Source: Larix kaempferi (Eukaryota; Streptophyta; Pinopsida; Pinales; Pinaceae). Taken from it: a DNA stretch of 64,000 bases. The stretch spans positions 12,712,001 through 12,776,000 of the forward strand of contig BSBM01000123.1 of assembly GCA_027924585.1 (NCBI GenBank). Reading direction: 5' to 3'. The translations under genes were made by a program, and so were the position numbers. Positions within the stretch are counted from its first letter, which is position 1, and every line of letters starts with the position of its first letter. The notes under the pieces are model-generated. The model ran no database searches and had not been told where the DNA came from. It saw only the letters and a list, made by a program, of their open reading frames with translations. This document shows positions 1 through 9,804 of the stretch, one piece after another.

Positions 1-1097
1 AATGTCGATATGATATTTAATACCAGAAATCTTTGTGATTAATGTGTTGTTGCATACTTAGACTACATTAGTTAATTCTTTCGATTTTGAGAGCAGTCAG
101 TCTCCAATTTTTGAAAAATGTCGGTTAAACATGTTAAAAGGTAGTCTTATGCCAAGACAATACCTAGATCCGTGACTTCTGTTTAAACTTACATAAATCC
201 ACACCACACGCGTGCACACACACACACACACACACACACTCTAGTATAGTTATCCTGTAGCAAATAATTGCCATGATAAAGTCCTCAATTTATCAACTTG
301 AACACAAAAAACAGGTCGGAGGATTATATATGGACAGAATTTAATTGTGGGTTAGTTTTTAACTGTAACTGAATATGGTCAGTTAAGTGCAGCTAATTAA
401 TATCTCATGATTAAACTTTTACCATGTCTAAACATGGTGAATTTTTAATTGTTGTTATCTGTGGCTAACTGTGGTTAAGTACTCAAGCGGTTGTAGATGC
501 ATATGGATGTTGTTTCCTTTGTCTATATATTGTTTTACAAATTCAAATTTATCTTAATAGAACAGAGTTACAGCAATTCCTGTTAGGCATTTAAGACTGA
601 AAGAGTGGAACATAGTAATATCTAAGTTTAGAATTGTTCCTTGATTTTTTCCTTTGCTCTACATTTAGATGGGAGCTTGATGCTGATACTTTGATGGATG
701 GATTTCCTTGCTTCACTCGTTCTACTAATATTGAATCTTCCATTCTAGTATCTTCTTCCCCAACTGTAGAATTTTGAAGAAGAATATGCATAGGAATTTC
801 CTCTTTGCTAGTAGATGATCTAGGATCGTTTGGTTTATTTTTCTTTTTTTGGTTGCCTCCTCTGACTACTTCTATTTTCCTTCAAATGACTCCTTGTAAT
901 CCAGCTGGGCTTTCCTTGGCATTGGGAGGATGAATCTCTTCTACATGATTGGATATCTTTTTTTGGACAAGCATCTTTCAGATGACTCATCTCTAGATAG
1001 AGTCTACATCTGAAGGTAGTATTCTCACAATCATGTTGTTGGGACCGATCTTGTTTGGCTTAAATTTGCTTAGGTCCAGCTCTACACAAATGCTAGC
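1..1097. other. Unassigned non-coding DNA
   Basis: No coding region, RNA gene or clear element end could be recognised here. The only simple structure is the CA dinucleotide run at 215-239. The short open frames are not supported by any recognisable motif. The segment ends where the hAT-B terminal sequence begins. Confidence 0.6.
215..239. repeat. (CA)n microsatellite
   Basis: An uninterrupted run of about twelve CA units is read directly from the sequence. Confidence 0.9.
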
Positions 1098-1206
1098 CTA
1101 AGTCACATGGTTCGGGTTCGAATTCGAGTTCGGCAGCCTTGAGTTTTGGGTTTGAATTTGGTCCTTCGGATGAGGTTCGGCATTAGGTTCGGCCATATAC
1201 AAATTT

Positions 1207-1250
<44 letters not shown>

Positions 1251-2117
1251 TTTAAATAAAATATAACATAAGAAATAAAAAATTCAAAGTAAACAAACAT
1301 ATATCATTAAGAATCAATGAATCATGATCAATAAACATATGTATATAACTTAATCATGATATAATATCCAATCATCAATGCTAATATTATGCTATATCAT
1401 AATTATCATTTGAAATTTAGAATCAACAAGAATTAAACCATATGCAGAATTTTGTAGTAATAAACAGCTATTAGTTGTCAATATAATCAGCTAATAGAAT
1501 TTAGAACATGATAAGAATTCACTCAAAAAAACTATATTTAAAACATGATCAAAATTTTGTCAAAACTATATTTAAAAGTTAAAACATGATAAAAAATTAG
1601 AATGTAAACATATAGTGCAACTATAAAATACAAAATGAAAGAGAAGTTCCAAGGTTACACGAACTGTGGGTGCGATCGGAATCGGCTGAAGAATCTGATA
1701 CGGGTGCGACACTCACCGCAAAATTAGGAATCGGGGATTCAGAACCCTAATTATCATCTATTTATCCTACATAAACAGCTTTAGATTTGTCAAAATGAGG
1801 TGGAAGAATCCGATTCGGAAGAATCTGATTTGGGTGCGCTTATGCCTAGGGCCGAATCCAGTAACTATGAAGAGAACATATTTAATATTTTAAAACATGA
1901 ACAAAATTTTGTCAAAAATATGGCTAAAACATGATCAGAAATTAGAATGTAAATACATGCTACAACTACAAAATACAAAATGAAAGAGAACATAGTCTTC
2001 AAATATCAAATTAAAAGGAAGTCCATAATGTCAACTACTTAAGTCCATAATGTCAAATACTTATAATCCTTGAAAGCTTGAAACCGTTTCACAAAACTTA
2101 AAACATGGTCACACTTT

Positions 2118-2708
2118 CTATGCTTGTGGCCTACTTGTAACATCATAAAGTTCTAAATCATCAAGAGCACATGGGTTAGTAAAGGCACTAGAATTGTGAT
2201 CAGATTCATCAATAAGTGAATCTCTATCATCATCAACAATAGGCTCATCGGTATTGTCACTATCCATGCCAACTCCAAGATCATCTTCTTCTGCACTTGG
2301 AATAGGGTCACACCATGGGCGAGTTGGACTACATGAATCTTTGGCAGCACTGCTTAAAGCCAATTTAAAATTGCTGCGAACATAAACAAGGTCTTCCAAT
2401 CATTTAGATAGCAATTTGTTTCTTTTCTTGGGCGAGTTGGACTAGATGAATCTTTGGCAACACTGCTTAATGCCGATTTAAAATTGTTGCGAACATAAAC
2501 AAGGTCTTCCAATCATTTAGATAGCAATTTGTTTCTTTTCTTGGATTGGATATGGCTAAAGTTACTCCAGTTCCTTTCACAAGGAGAGGAACTTGATCGC
2601 TGGCTCAAAACACGAATTGCAAAACATTGCAATTCAAGTGCTTGTGCTCGCAGCTCCATAATAACTCCACCATGTTCTTGGAGGAATATTGGCCCTATTC
2701 TTTATGGA
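2118..2708 (-). pseudogene. hAT transposase, C-terminal dimerisation part
   Basis: On the minus strand this encodes the C-terminal dimerisation region of a hAT transposase. The hallmark block CERNWS, then a KKRNKL motif, then EDLVYVRSNFKLA matches the block in hAT-A at 29550-29660, which has AERNWS and KELVYVHSNLHLL. An acidic tail with many Asp and Glu follows, ending in ELYDVTSRPQA. A 113 bp tandem duplication (2317-2542) repeats the EDLVYVR segment and introduces a stop, so the frame is broken. It continues from the piece at 3410-3830 once the solo LTR is removed. This part normally mediates transposase dimerisation in the nucleus. It is a pseudogene. Confidence 0.75.
2317..2542. repeat. 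113 bp tandem duplication inside hAT-B transposase
   Basis: The block starting gggcgagttggacta at 2317 recurs at 2430 with few differences, giving two adjacent copies of about 113 bp. 113 is not a multiple of three, so the duplication shifts the frame. Confidence 0.85.
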
Positions 2709-2713
2709 ACAAG

Positions 2714-3409
2714 TGTTGTTGTAAATGTAGCTTCGGAAGATATTCTTTTGTATATTATTATTTTATTATTATTGTACTTTTATTGTACCTACGTCGGAGA
2801 TGTTTTTCCTCCATTTGGGGATGTCATTATTGTATTTGGTCATGCAAGAATATTGAGGTAAAACCTCCATTGTAAGTTGGGGCAATAGCTCCCCAAAAGA
2901 TAAATGTAAATTGTATTTTAAATTTTTGAGTCTCCCTAGGACAGGTCGGCCCAGTCAGTTAGGCAAGTCGGCCCCAATGAGGAATAATAATAGCTCCCCA
3001 CAAGATAAATGTAAATTGTATTTTGAGTCTCCCTAGGACAGGTCGACCCAGTCAGTTAGGCAAGTCGGCCCCAATGAGGAATTAGGTCATTCACACTTAA
3101 AGTATAAATAGAGAGGATCACTCTCTCATTTGTACATCACACTCACTCAAGCAAGTTCACATCAAGTGAGAGAGAAGACAAGATCGCTGGAGGAGAAAGA
3201 GAGAAGCTGCATAAGACATCTTGTATTTGGGTTTTTCTATCTTGTTTGATATTGTACTAGTGACGAATCTATTTTTGAGGAAGTTGCGGGGTTTTCTCCT
3301 TTATGGTTTTCCCGAGGAAAATTCTTGTGTCTTTTGTGTTTTGCTGTGCTTGTCTATCTTTTAGTTTAAAGATCTAACTTTAAATTGAATTAAAGTGCAA
3401 ACTCTAACA
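2714..3409. mobile_element. Solo LTR (696 bp) inside hAT-B
   Basis: The block begins TGTTGTTGTAAATG and ends AACTCTAACA, the usual TG...CA form. It is bracketed by the 5 bp direct repeat ACAAG (2709-2713 and 3410-3414), as expected of an LTR insertion. There is no internal coding domain, so it is a solo LTR left by recombination. The text near 3230-3330, with gggttttctcc and gttttcccgaggaaaa, resembles the R/U5 side of plant copia LTRs and of LTR-1 and LTR-2 here, which suggests plus orientation and a copia origin. It carries its own 105 bp tandem duplication. Confidence 0.85.
2884..3088. repeat. 105 bp tandem duplication inside the solo LTR
   Basis: The sequence starting aatagctcccca at 2884 recurs at 2989. 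Both copies contain gtctccctaggacaggtcg and the aagtcggccccaatgagg block. An 'aagtcggcc' motif also appears in LTR-2 near 26665-26760. Confidence 0.8.
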
Positions 3410-3830
3410 ACAAGCACTAGCAAACAACCCCTCTTTTGACTTGTATGCCTGAAGTTGCTCGCTGAGCCTCCTAGATTCTTCTGGATCTGGAGTCAACCGC
3501 TCAATAGCTGCATAAAGGCCACTCATGACTTCTAGATCATCATTTCTTTCTATGCCAAACAAACTGGGGTCTAAATAACAAGCTGCTGCATGCAAACGGC
3601 TGTGCAACATCTTCCATCTTTCATCTATTACTTGCCATATTTCCATGTACTCATTTTCCACATTGTTGAAGGATTTTGCAATAGCTTCCTTACAACGATC
3701 CATGCCCTCATAAACAAAACCCATAGAAGGGGTGTCACTATCAACCATGCGAAGCATATCAACAATTGGTTCACATACTTTTTGAACCTTCACAACACTT
3801 TCCCAAAAAGCATTGTCTAATATAATTTGT
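3410..3830 (-). pseudogene. hAT transposase, central part
   Basis: The minus strand reads a hAT transposase segment with the typical FWESV...CEPIVDMLRMVD block, then MGFVYEGMDRCKEAI, then RWKMLHSRLHAAACYLDP. The same landmarks occur in hAT-A at 28900-29130 (PIVDLLRMFD, LGEVYEGIDSM, RWNKMTTSLHLLAYAVNP). The segment stops at the solo LTR (target duplication ACAAG) and resumes at 2708. Its upstream N-terminal half, with the BED finger and first catalytic Asp, is missing because copia-1 abuts it. It is non-functional. Confidence 0.75.
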
Positions 3831-3853
3831 TCTGTGATCCTGTTTCTAACAAC

Positions 3854-3864
3854 TAGTATCAGAG
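3854..3864 (+). promoter_or_regulatory. Copia-1 primer-binding site
   Basis: TAGTATCAGAG lies just after the LTR end and differs at one base from the usual plant copia site complementary to initiator-Met tRNA (TGGTATCAGAG). Confidence 0.7.
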
Positions 3865-3917
3865 TTGAAGGTCTATTTGGATAATAAATTTGTAGGAAAG
3901 GAGGGTTCCTGGTTCAA

Positions 3918-4700
3918 ATGGGAGTAATGGCGGAAGAATGAAAGTTTAGGGTCGAGAAATTTAACGACCAAAACTACAAGCTATGGAAGATGCAAATGGA
4001 GGACTGTCTATATCAGAAGGATTTTTTCCTACTGTTGGGTAGAAAAGCAAAGAAACCGACGACTATGGAGGATGAAGAATGGGAGGTTCTTAACATAAAG
4101 GCACTAGGAACGATACGGCTGTGCCTAGCAGCGTCAGTGGATTTCAATATTTCAAAAGAAAAGACAATGGAGGATCTGATGAAGGCATTAACAGAACTGT
4201 ATGAAACCCTCAACATTCAACAAGGTATTTATTATGAAGCGTTTATTTAATATGAAGATGTTAAAAGGTGGGTTTGTTGTGGATCATTTAAATGAGTTTA
4301 ACATGGTCAACAATTGGTTTAGTTCTGTAGGAGTAAACTTTGATGATGAGGTTAGGGCTCTTTTGATTTTGTGCTCATAGCCAGAAAGCTGGAATAGCTT
4401 GGTCATGGCTGTGAGTAATTTTGTCTCTTGTTCAAGCACTTTAAGGTTTGATGATGTTGTTGTTGTATCCTTAGTGAAGAAATGTGATGGAAAAGCACAG
4501 GTGAGAGATCGGGTATGGCTGTAACAATGGAGAATAGGGGAAGACAAAGGGAGAGAGGAAAGGGCCTAGGGAATCATGGGAAGTCTAAGAAGGGAAGATC
4601 CCAATCCAGACTAGGGAAGCTAGAGTGCTGGCATTGTGGGAAGAAAGGACACCTAAAGAAAGACTGTAGGTCTCTAAAAGGAAAACAAGGAGATGGATAA
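3918..4700 (+). pseudogene. Copia-1 gag
   Basis: The ATG at 3918 is in frame with the gag homology but meets a stop seven codons later. Beyond it the frame encodes EKFNDQNYKLWKMQMED and later EEWEVLNIKALGTIRLCLA, the signature of the copia UBN2-type gag. After a frameshift near 4240 the text continues to a basic stretch and a CCHC zinc knuckle, CWHCGKKGHLKKDC, at about 4626-4667, which binds RNA in the particle. Several frame changes make it a pseudogene. No independent promoter is visible. Confidence 0.8.
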
Positions 4701-4730
4701 CAAGAGAATAATTAGGAAGCAAATGTAGCA

Positions 4731-5744
4731 GGTGGCATGCTGCAAGATGCTTTAATCCTTTCATTAGATAATATTATTGATTCTTGGGTATTAGACTTGG
4801 GGGCTTCATTTAATGGCACATCCACAGGAAATATTTTCAAGACTATGTTCAAGGTGATTTTGGATAGTCTTATTTGGGTGATGATGAACCATGTAAAATT
4901 GTTGGAAAGGGTAACATACAGTTAAAGTTAAAGAATGGAAACCAATGGTGTTGAAAGAGGTAAGGCACATCATGACTTGAGAAGAAATCTAATTTCAACA
5001 GGGCAGTTGGGAAGTGAAGGTTGTACATCTACATTTACAGGCAATTCGTGGAAGGTCACTAAATGCTCAATGGTAATAACAAAAAGAGAGAAGGTAGGTA
5101 CGTTGTATTTATGTACCGATAATGCTATCTCTTCTATTGATTTAGCTTCTACAGGGGTAGATACAACATTGTGGCATCATAGGCTTGGGCACATGAGTGA
5201 GAAGGGGATGCAGATTCTCCACTCAAGGAATCTGTTGCTAGATTTGAGGTAGGTTGATTTTGATTTCTGTGAGCACTGTGGTTATGGACAACAAAAGCGA
5301 GTAAGATTTTTCCGAGTTGGGAAGAAAAATAAGAGTGAAAAGTTCGAGCTTGTGCATACAAATGTATGGGGGTCGACTTAGGTATCATCTCTTGGTGGCT
5401 CTCATTATTATGTTACTTTTATTGATGATGCAACTAGGAAAACTTGGGTTTATTGCATTCGACAAGAATCTGATGTTTTTGATATTTTTAAGAAATGGAA
5501 AGTTTTGGTTGAGAATGAGACAGGAAAAAGGTTAAAGTGTCTCAGATCAGATAATGGAGGTGAATATTGTAGTAAGGAGTTTGATAGTTACTGTTCATAC
5601 CATGGGAATCATAGGGAGAAGATGGTTGCAAGACCATCACAAGAAAATGGTGTGTCAGAAAGGATGAACAAGACAATCATGGAGCTTGCAAGGAGTATAA
5701 GAATGCATGCAGGATTGCCCTTATGGTTTTGGGAAGATGCTGTG
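4731..5744 (+). pseudogene. Copia-1 protease and integrase (partial)
   Basis: The protease motif reads VLDLGASF, where copia usually has DSGAS. The GAG-pre-integrase zinc finger reads LWHHRLGHMSEKGMQ, then CEHCGYGQQKR at 5265-5300, keeping both His and both Cys. In the integrase core the expected first catalytic Asp in HTDVWG reads Asn (HTNVWG, near 5355-5372). The second Asp (CLRSDNGGEY, about 5540-5570) and the Glu region (SQENGVSERMNK, about 5638-5672) remain. Stops and small indels break the frame (for example the stop at 5250). Translation ends in WFWEDAV at 5744, where other sequence takes over. Confidence 0.85.
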
Positions 5745-5890
5745 TGTTGCCGCCGAGATGCACACCTGGGGGGGAGGCACAACATAAATCTTTCGAAGCT
5801 GCTCGGTGTGACCTTGGGGGCAAGCAAAGAGTCAGGTGTTGTCACCTGATCCCGACTAGTCCGTGAATGCAGGAGATGAGAAAGGCTTAG
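5745..5890 (+). repeat. Left arm of a long inverted repeat around gypsy-1
   Basis: The arm begins TGTTGCCGCCGAGATGCAC. Over about 120 bp it resembles the reverse complement of 14720-14845, sharing cacacctggggggg, ccttgggggcaag and gtgttgtcac. By eye the identity is roughly three quarters. The arm starts exactly at the break in copia-1. Its role is unclear: a fragment of LTR or leader in inverted orientation, or one terminal repeat of a larger structure. Confidence 0.7.
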
Positions 5891-6086
5891 GAAGGAGCAT
5901 ACTCAACTCACTCAAAAGACTCATCAAAAAGAGGAAGTACTCAAAAGAGTCACCAAAAAGGAAAATCACTCAAAAGAAACTCAAAACAAAAGGCACTCAA
6001 ATCCTACTGCTCAAGTGAGCTTATTCGAAGACCTACCTACTCTAAACAGGCAAGAGGGGCCTTTACCCCACATGGACAAGGGGGTA

Positions 6087-6416
6087 CTAATGTTTCAACA
6101 ATACCCCATTTACTGGCAATTCCAATTCATCACCATCAAGTGTTTCCAACCACACCAAACCTTTTCCTGCTATCTTGCTCACTCGATAAGGGCCCATCCA
6201 TATTTTCTCAAATTTTCCATGATTCCCTGGTTTTTCTTTATTTTTGTCCCAAAACAAGACTATGTCACCTACTCTAAAGTGGACCTTTCTACTCCTTTGA
6301 TCAAAAGTTCCCTTCACCCTTTCTTGCTCCAAAACCATCTTATTCCATGCTTCTCTTCTGGTTTCGTCTAATTTAACTAATTTATCAATTATGGCTTGCA
6401 TTGCTTCTTGATCCAA
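6087..6416 (-). pseudogene. Gypsy-1 integrase C-terminal domain
   Basis: This is the linker and C-terminal domain of a gypsy integrase. A helical stretch is followed by the classical RSRKVHFRVGDIVLFWDK block and GKFEKIWMGPYRVSKI, then a short tail ending VNGVLLKH. No chromodomain follows, unlike gypsy-2. It normally helps the integrase bind DNA and position the insertion. The first Met at 6416 is internal and not a natural start; the frame is separated from the core at 6443 by a short break. Confidence 0.85.
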
Positions 6417-6442
6417 AGAATATTGTTGCTAGAGTTCATACA

Positions 6443-7105
6443 TTAGGATCTGGAGGTTGATGGGAAGTCTACAGGAGCCTTACCAATTATTCTCTTAACC
6501 GTTGTTCGATCTGCCCAAAGAGCATACTTGAGTTTGTTATCCCAACTCCTTTTGTTTTCACCCATCATTCGCTTTAAAAGTCGGATTAGATTCTTATTTC
6601 TAGACTCGGCTAAACCATTTCCTTGTGGGTAATAGTTGGAGGAATGAGAAAGAGTAATTTCATGATTGGAGCAAAATGCTGTCATCTCTTCTTTGCTGAA
6701 AGCTTTGGCATTATCAATTGTGATTTTCACAGGACAACCGTACCTGGAGACTATCTCTTCTTTGCTGAAAGCTTTGGCATTATCAGTTGTGATTTTCACA
6801 GGACAACTGTACCTGGAGACTATGTTCTCTTCTAGAAATTTAACCACCACTTATGCTGTTTCTCTTTTAGTAGGGATAGCTTCAACCCAGCGGGTGAAGT
6901 AATCTGTGCAAGTCAAGATGTATTTATATCCATTAGAAGATCTAGGGTCAACAGGACCAACAAAATCCATTCCCCATTGCTGAAAAGGTGCCTCTACGAT
7001 GACTAGGGTTAAAGGCAAAGAGGGTAATCTAGGCTTTCCTGAGAAGAATTGACATTCTTGACAAGTTGTAACAAAAGCATGCACATCTTTAAACAAAGAT
7101 GGCAA
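6443..7105 (-). pseudogene. Gypsy-1 integrase zinc finger end and catalytic core
   Basis: After CQECQFFSG, the second half of the HHCC finger, comes WGMDFVGPVDPRS with the first catalytic Asp, then YILTCTDYFTRWVEA. The second catalytic Asp lies in PVKITTDNAKAFSKE. That segment is tandemly duplicated in frame (69 bp, 23 codons), so two copies of the DNAKAF motif are present. The Glu region follows as YYPQGNGLAESRNKNL. There is a frame change near 6850. Without the duplication the core length would be ordinary. Confidence 0.85.
6684..6821. repeat. 69 bp in-frame tandem duplication in integrase
   Basis: The block beginning atctcttctttgctg at 6684 recurs at 6753. The copies differ at a few positions (for example caattg versus cagttg). 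Each encodes a 23-residue unit with DNAKAFSKE. Confidence 0.9.
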
Positions 7106-7840
7106 TAATACCCAGCTCTCATGATTTTAGTGGCTGTAGTTCTAGGCGCATAATGTCCTCCACATAATCTTGAATGCATTTCATTTATGATCCTTTGGGA
7201 CTCGTCAGGGTTTACACATTTTAGGACAATTCCATCTGGATTTTTCCATCCCAAGCCATCTTCTGTCAGAACATACTTAGATGCCTTTAATCTCAAAGCT
7301 CTTCTTTGGTGATCCAGGAGATGATTAGGACATGGCAAATGTTTGAGGAAATAGATAATGTCCTTATACCATTCATGATCTTCATCAATATAAAATACCA
7401 TATTTAAAACTTGATGATCTTCATCTAATTGAGCTTTGGTTTCAGTTAAGAGTTGGGCTAGTCCTTGACCTTTTACTATCTTGATTGGTTTGATCTCAAT
7501 ATCATACTCTTGAATTCTACAAATCCAGTTTCCTCTAACCCCAATACCATCATGTTGAGATAATACATCCTTAACCGCTTGATACGGGACATAAGGCAAA
7601 ATCTTAGAATATCCTATGTATGTCCTGAAATGCTTTAGGGATTTAACCAAAGCATAGGCTTGCTTTTCAGTGGTTGTATAATTCAATTCGACATCTTTAA
7701 GGTTCTTACTCATAAAGGAAACTAGTTGCTCATGATTACTTTCATTCTTTTGTAACAAAACACCAGCTATAGTGTCCTCCGAAGCATATGAGTAAATCAG
7801 GTATTCCTTATTATAATCAGGACATACTAAAACGGGGTAG
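7009..7840 (-). pseudogene. Gypsy-1 RNase H (gypsy type) and integrase HHCC start
   Basis: Reading down from 7840 the minus strand carries the start of the RT-associated RNase H (ASEDTIAGVLLQK), then KNLKDVELNYTTTEKQAYA with the conserved Glu, then SLKHFRTYIG. A connection region follows, and then the integrase zinc finger with GGHYAPRTTATKIMRAGYY. A frameshift separates this from the CQECQ half in the next segment. RNase H degrades the RNA strand of the RNA-DNA hybrid during reverse transcription. Confidence 0.8.
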
Positions 7841-8980
7841 AAGAGATAGCTTTCTTCAAAGAATTAAATAAGGCTGCACACTTATTATCCCAGGCGAACT
7901 TTACATCTTTCTTTAACAAGGCATTTAATGGCTTTGCCAACTCTGCTAGATTAGGGATGAATCTCCTCACAAAGTTTATCTTTCCAAAAAATGATCGCAA
8001 GGAGCTAACATCTTTTGGTGGGGCTATGGCTTGGATTCCTTGCACTCTTTCAGGATCAATTCTGATGCCTTCTTTAGAGACATTATGTTCCAACAACTTC
8101 CCTTCATCAACACCAAAGGTAGACTTCTTAGGATTTAAAGAAATTCCAAACTTTCGGCACCTATCAAAATTTTTCTTCAAATGCTTCACATGGTCATTTC
8201 TCTCTTTGGAAAACACAGTTAAATCATCTTGATAAATGACAATAATCTTACTAATTAAATCCTCAAATGCATGATCCATTGCCCTTTGAAAAGTTGATCC
8301 TGCATTAAGCAAGCCAAATGGCATTCAGATATATTCATATGTTCCCCAGGGTGTGGTGAAAGTAGTCTTTCCACGATCTTCTTGTTTAATTTGGACTTGG
8401 TTATAACCCGAAAAACCATCAAGCAAAGACAACACCCAGCACCAGTTACACTTTGCAATAAATTTTCCATATTAGGCAAAGGGTAATTATCCTTTAGCGA
8501 AGCTTGGTTTAGGTTTCTGAAGTCAATACAAATCCTAATCTCGTCACTTTTCTTTCTTACAACCACATGATTAGATACCCATGTTGTATGCCTGACAGGC
8601 CTAATGATACCTGCTGCTAACATCTTTTCCAATTCCTTTTTGACTAAAGGAGCTAACTTAGGGTTTACATTATGCAACCTTTGACGATAAGGTTTAGCTC
8701 CTTCCTTAAGAGGAATAGTATGCTCAATAACAGATTGGTCATAAGTTTTCAAATCATCATAAGTCCACGCAAAGACATCCTTGTACTCTCTGATTAATTC
8801 TTCAATTTTCCTTCTTTCTTCCTTAGAGGCATTTTTCCCTATTTTAATCATTCTTGGAGAGCAAGAGGAACCAATATTGATTTCAATGACCTCATCAATT
8901 GGTTCAGATCGTCTGCACTTAAACTCATGATGCCTGCTAAAGTTTTTCTCTAAAGGAAAAGTGATTTCTGTTATGTCCAT
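7827..8980 (-). pseudogene. Gypsy-1 reverse transcriptase
   Basis: The N-terminal part shows VFAWTYDDLK, HTIPLKEGAKPYRQR and EKMLAAGIIRP, then RICIDFRNLNQA. The first catalytic Asp lies in a LLDGFSGYNQ motif read in another frame near 8400, after a frameshift. The polymerase box reads IVIYQDDLTVF (YxDD form YQDD) near 8220-8240. It is followed by LNPKKSTFG and the connection motif LRSFFGKINFVRRFIPN. A stop at about 8327 and the frameshift near 8435 disable it. Confidence 0.88.
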
Positions 8981-9801
8981 GCCCCTCTATAGAACTACCT
9001 TTTAGTTGATCTTCAAAATTAACCCCGGGGGCTTGAGAAGCAGTCAGGAATTGGATGATTTGAGCATCATCATCGAAAACTTGCCAATAGTCTTGGTTAT
9101 CGGGGACTGAGGGTTTGAATAAGAATTCAACCTTGCAATTTCTTTGCTTCAAAGACTTAGAGGCTTGGAGGGTACTGGCTATAACAGACAACTCATCAGC
9201 TAAAGTGTTTTGCTCACGTGGGACTTGCCTTAATTCCGAAGGCATCGAAACACTCAATGGTATCCCAAACTGCATTTTTGTAACCTCTAAGTCTATTGTT
9301 CTTTGCAGCAAATTGATTCTTAACTTGCGATACAATGAGGTTGAAATCACCTATGATAGATATAGACTTAATGTTCCTTTCTCAAGCAATTTCCAATCCC
9401 AAAAGTAAGGCTTCATACTCAACTACATTATTAGTGCAATCAAACTCCAAGCGGAAAGAAAATAGGCTTTCTTCTCCAGATGGTGAAGTCAAAACAATCC
9501 CAGCCCCTGCACCATGTCGAGAACGAGCCCCGTCAAAATGCATCTTCCACACTTGATCTAGTGGGAAAGGGTGTTTCTTTATTTCTTCCCAATAATTTGC
9601 CAAAACCATGAAGTTTCCAATTTCATCACTAGAATACACTGCCTCAGTAAACAAGTGCTCAAGTGTTTCTACATGCTCTTGCATAGGTGGTTCATTGAAT
9701 AAAGTTATAGATGAACCCTTTCCGTTTGGGATTGTGGCATAAGTGAGATCCATTTGCACACTTCCTCCTAGTATAGCCGACCATTCTCTAGATAACAGCA
9801 T
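8937..9801 (-). pseudogene. Gypsy-1 additional (archaeal-type) RNase H, upstream of RT
   Basis: The domain has HFDGARSRHGAGAGIVL (first Asp), NNVVEYEALLLGLEIA (Glu), then after an in-frame stop near 9383 IIGDFNLIVSQVKNQ (Asp). After a frameshift comes REQNTLADELSVIA with the last Asp. All four acidic positions are visible. This is the plant-type extra RNase H known from Tat-clade gypsy elements, where as far as I recall it lies after RT and the ordinary RNase H. Here it comes before RT. It is followed by FKPSVPDNQDYWQVFDDD, a linker leading to RT. Confidence 0.8.
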
Positions 9802-9804
9802 TCC

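Larger units (their letters stand above)
1098..3830 (-). mobile_element. hAT transposon remnant (hAT-B)
   Basis: This is a decayed hAT-superfamily DNA transposon. Its transposase reads on the minus strand in two pieces (3410-3830, then 2118-2708) with a solo LTR between them. The low-coordinate end at 1098 begins CTAAGTCACATGG. From 1102 it is identical for 27 bp to the left end of the MITE at 21226, which has its own terminal inverted repeat and 8 bp target duplication; that is why 1098 is taken as a true terminus. Between 1129 and 2117 the DNA is AT-rich, with a TA microsatellite (about 1209-1246) and short gaatctgat/gggtgcg repeats near 1665-1840. The other end is lost where copia-1 begins at about 3826. 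Confidence 0.7.
3826..5744 (+). mobile_element. Truncated Ty1/copia element (copia-1)
   Basis: This is a plus-strand copia retrotransposon kept from the last bases of its 5' LTR to the middle of integrase. The 5' LTR is reduced to about 26 bp ending in CTAACA at 3851. A primer-binding-like site, gag with one zinc knuckle, protease, and the integrase zinc finger and core follow in the copia order. The element stops abruptly at 5744, where inverted-arm sequence begins. Reverse transcriptase, RNase H and the 3' LTR are absent from the window. Confidence 0.85.

Noticed and set aside
1103-1300. A 65-codon open frame with repeated Tyr-Ile
   Set aside because: It is produced by the TA microsatellite and has no protein-like composition outside it.
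1840-1870. Right terminal repeat of a short MITE starting at 1098
   Set aside because: The gggccgaatccag text near 1850 resembles the end motif, but no 8 bp flanking repeat was found and transposase text lies further on, so 1098 is taken as the end of hAT-B.
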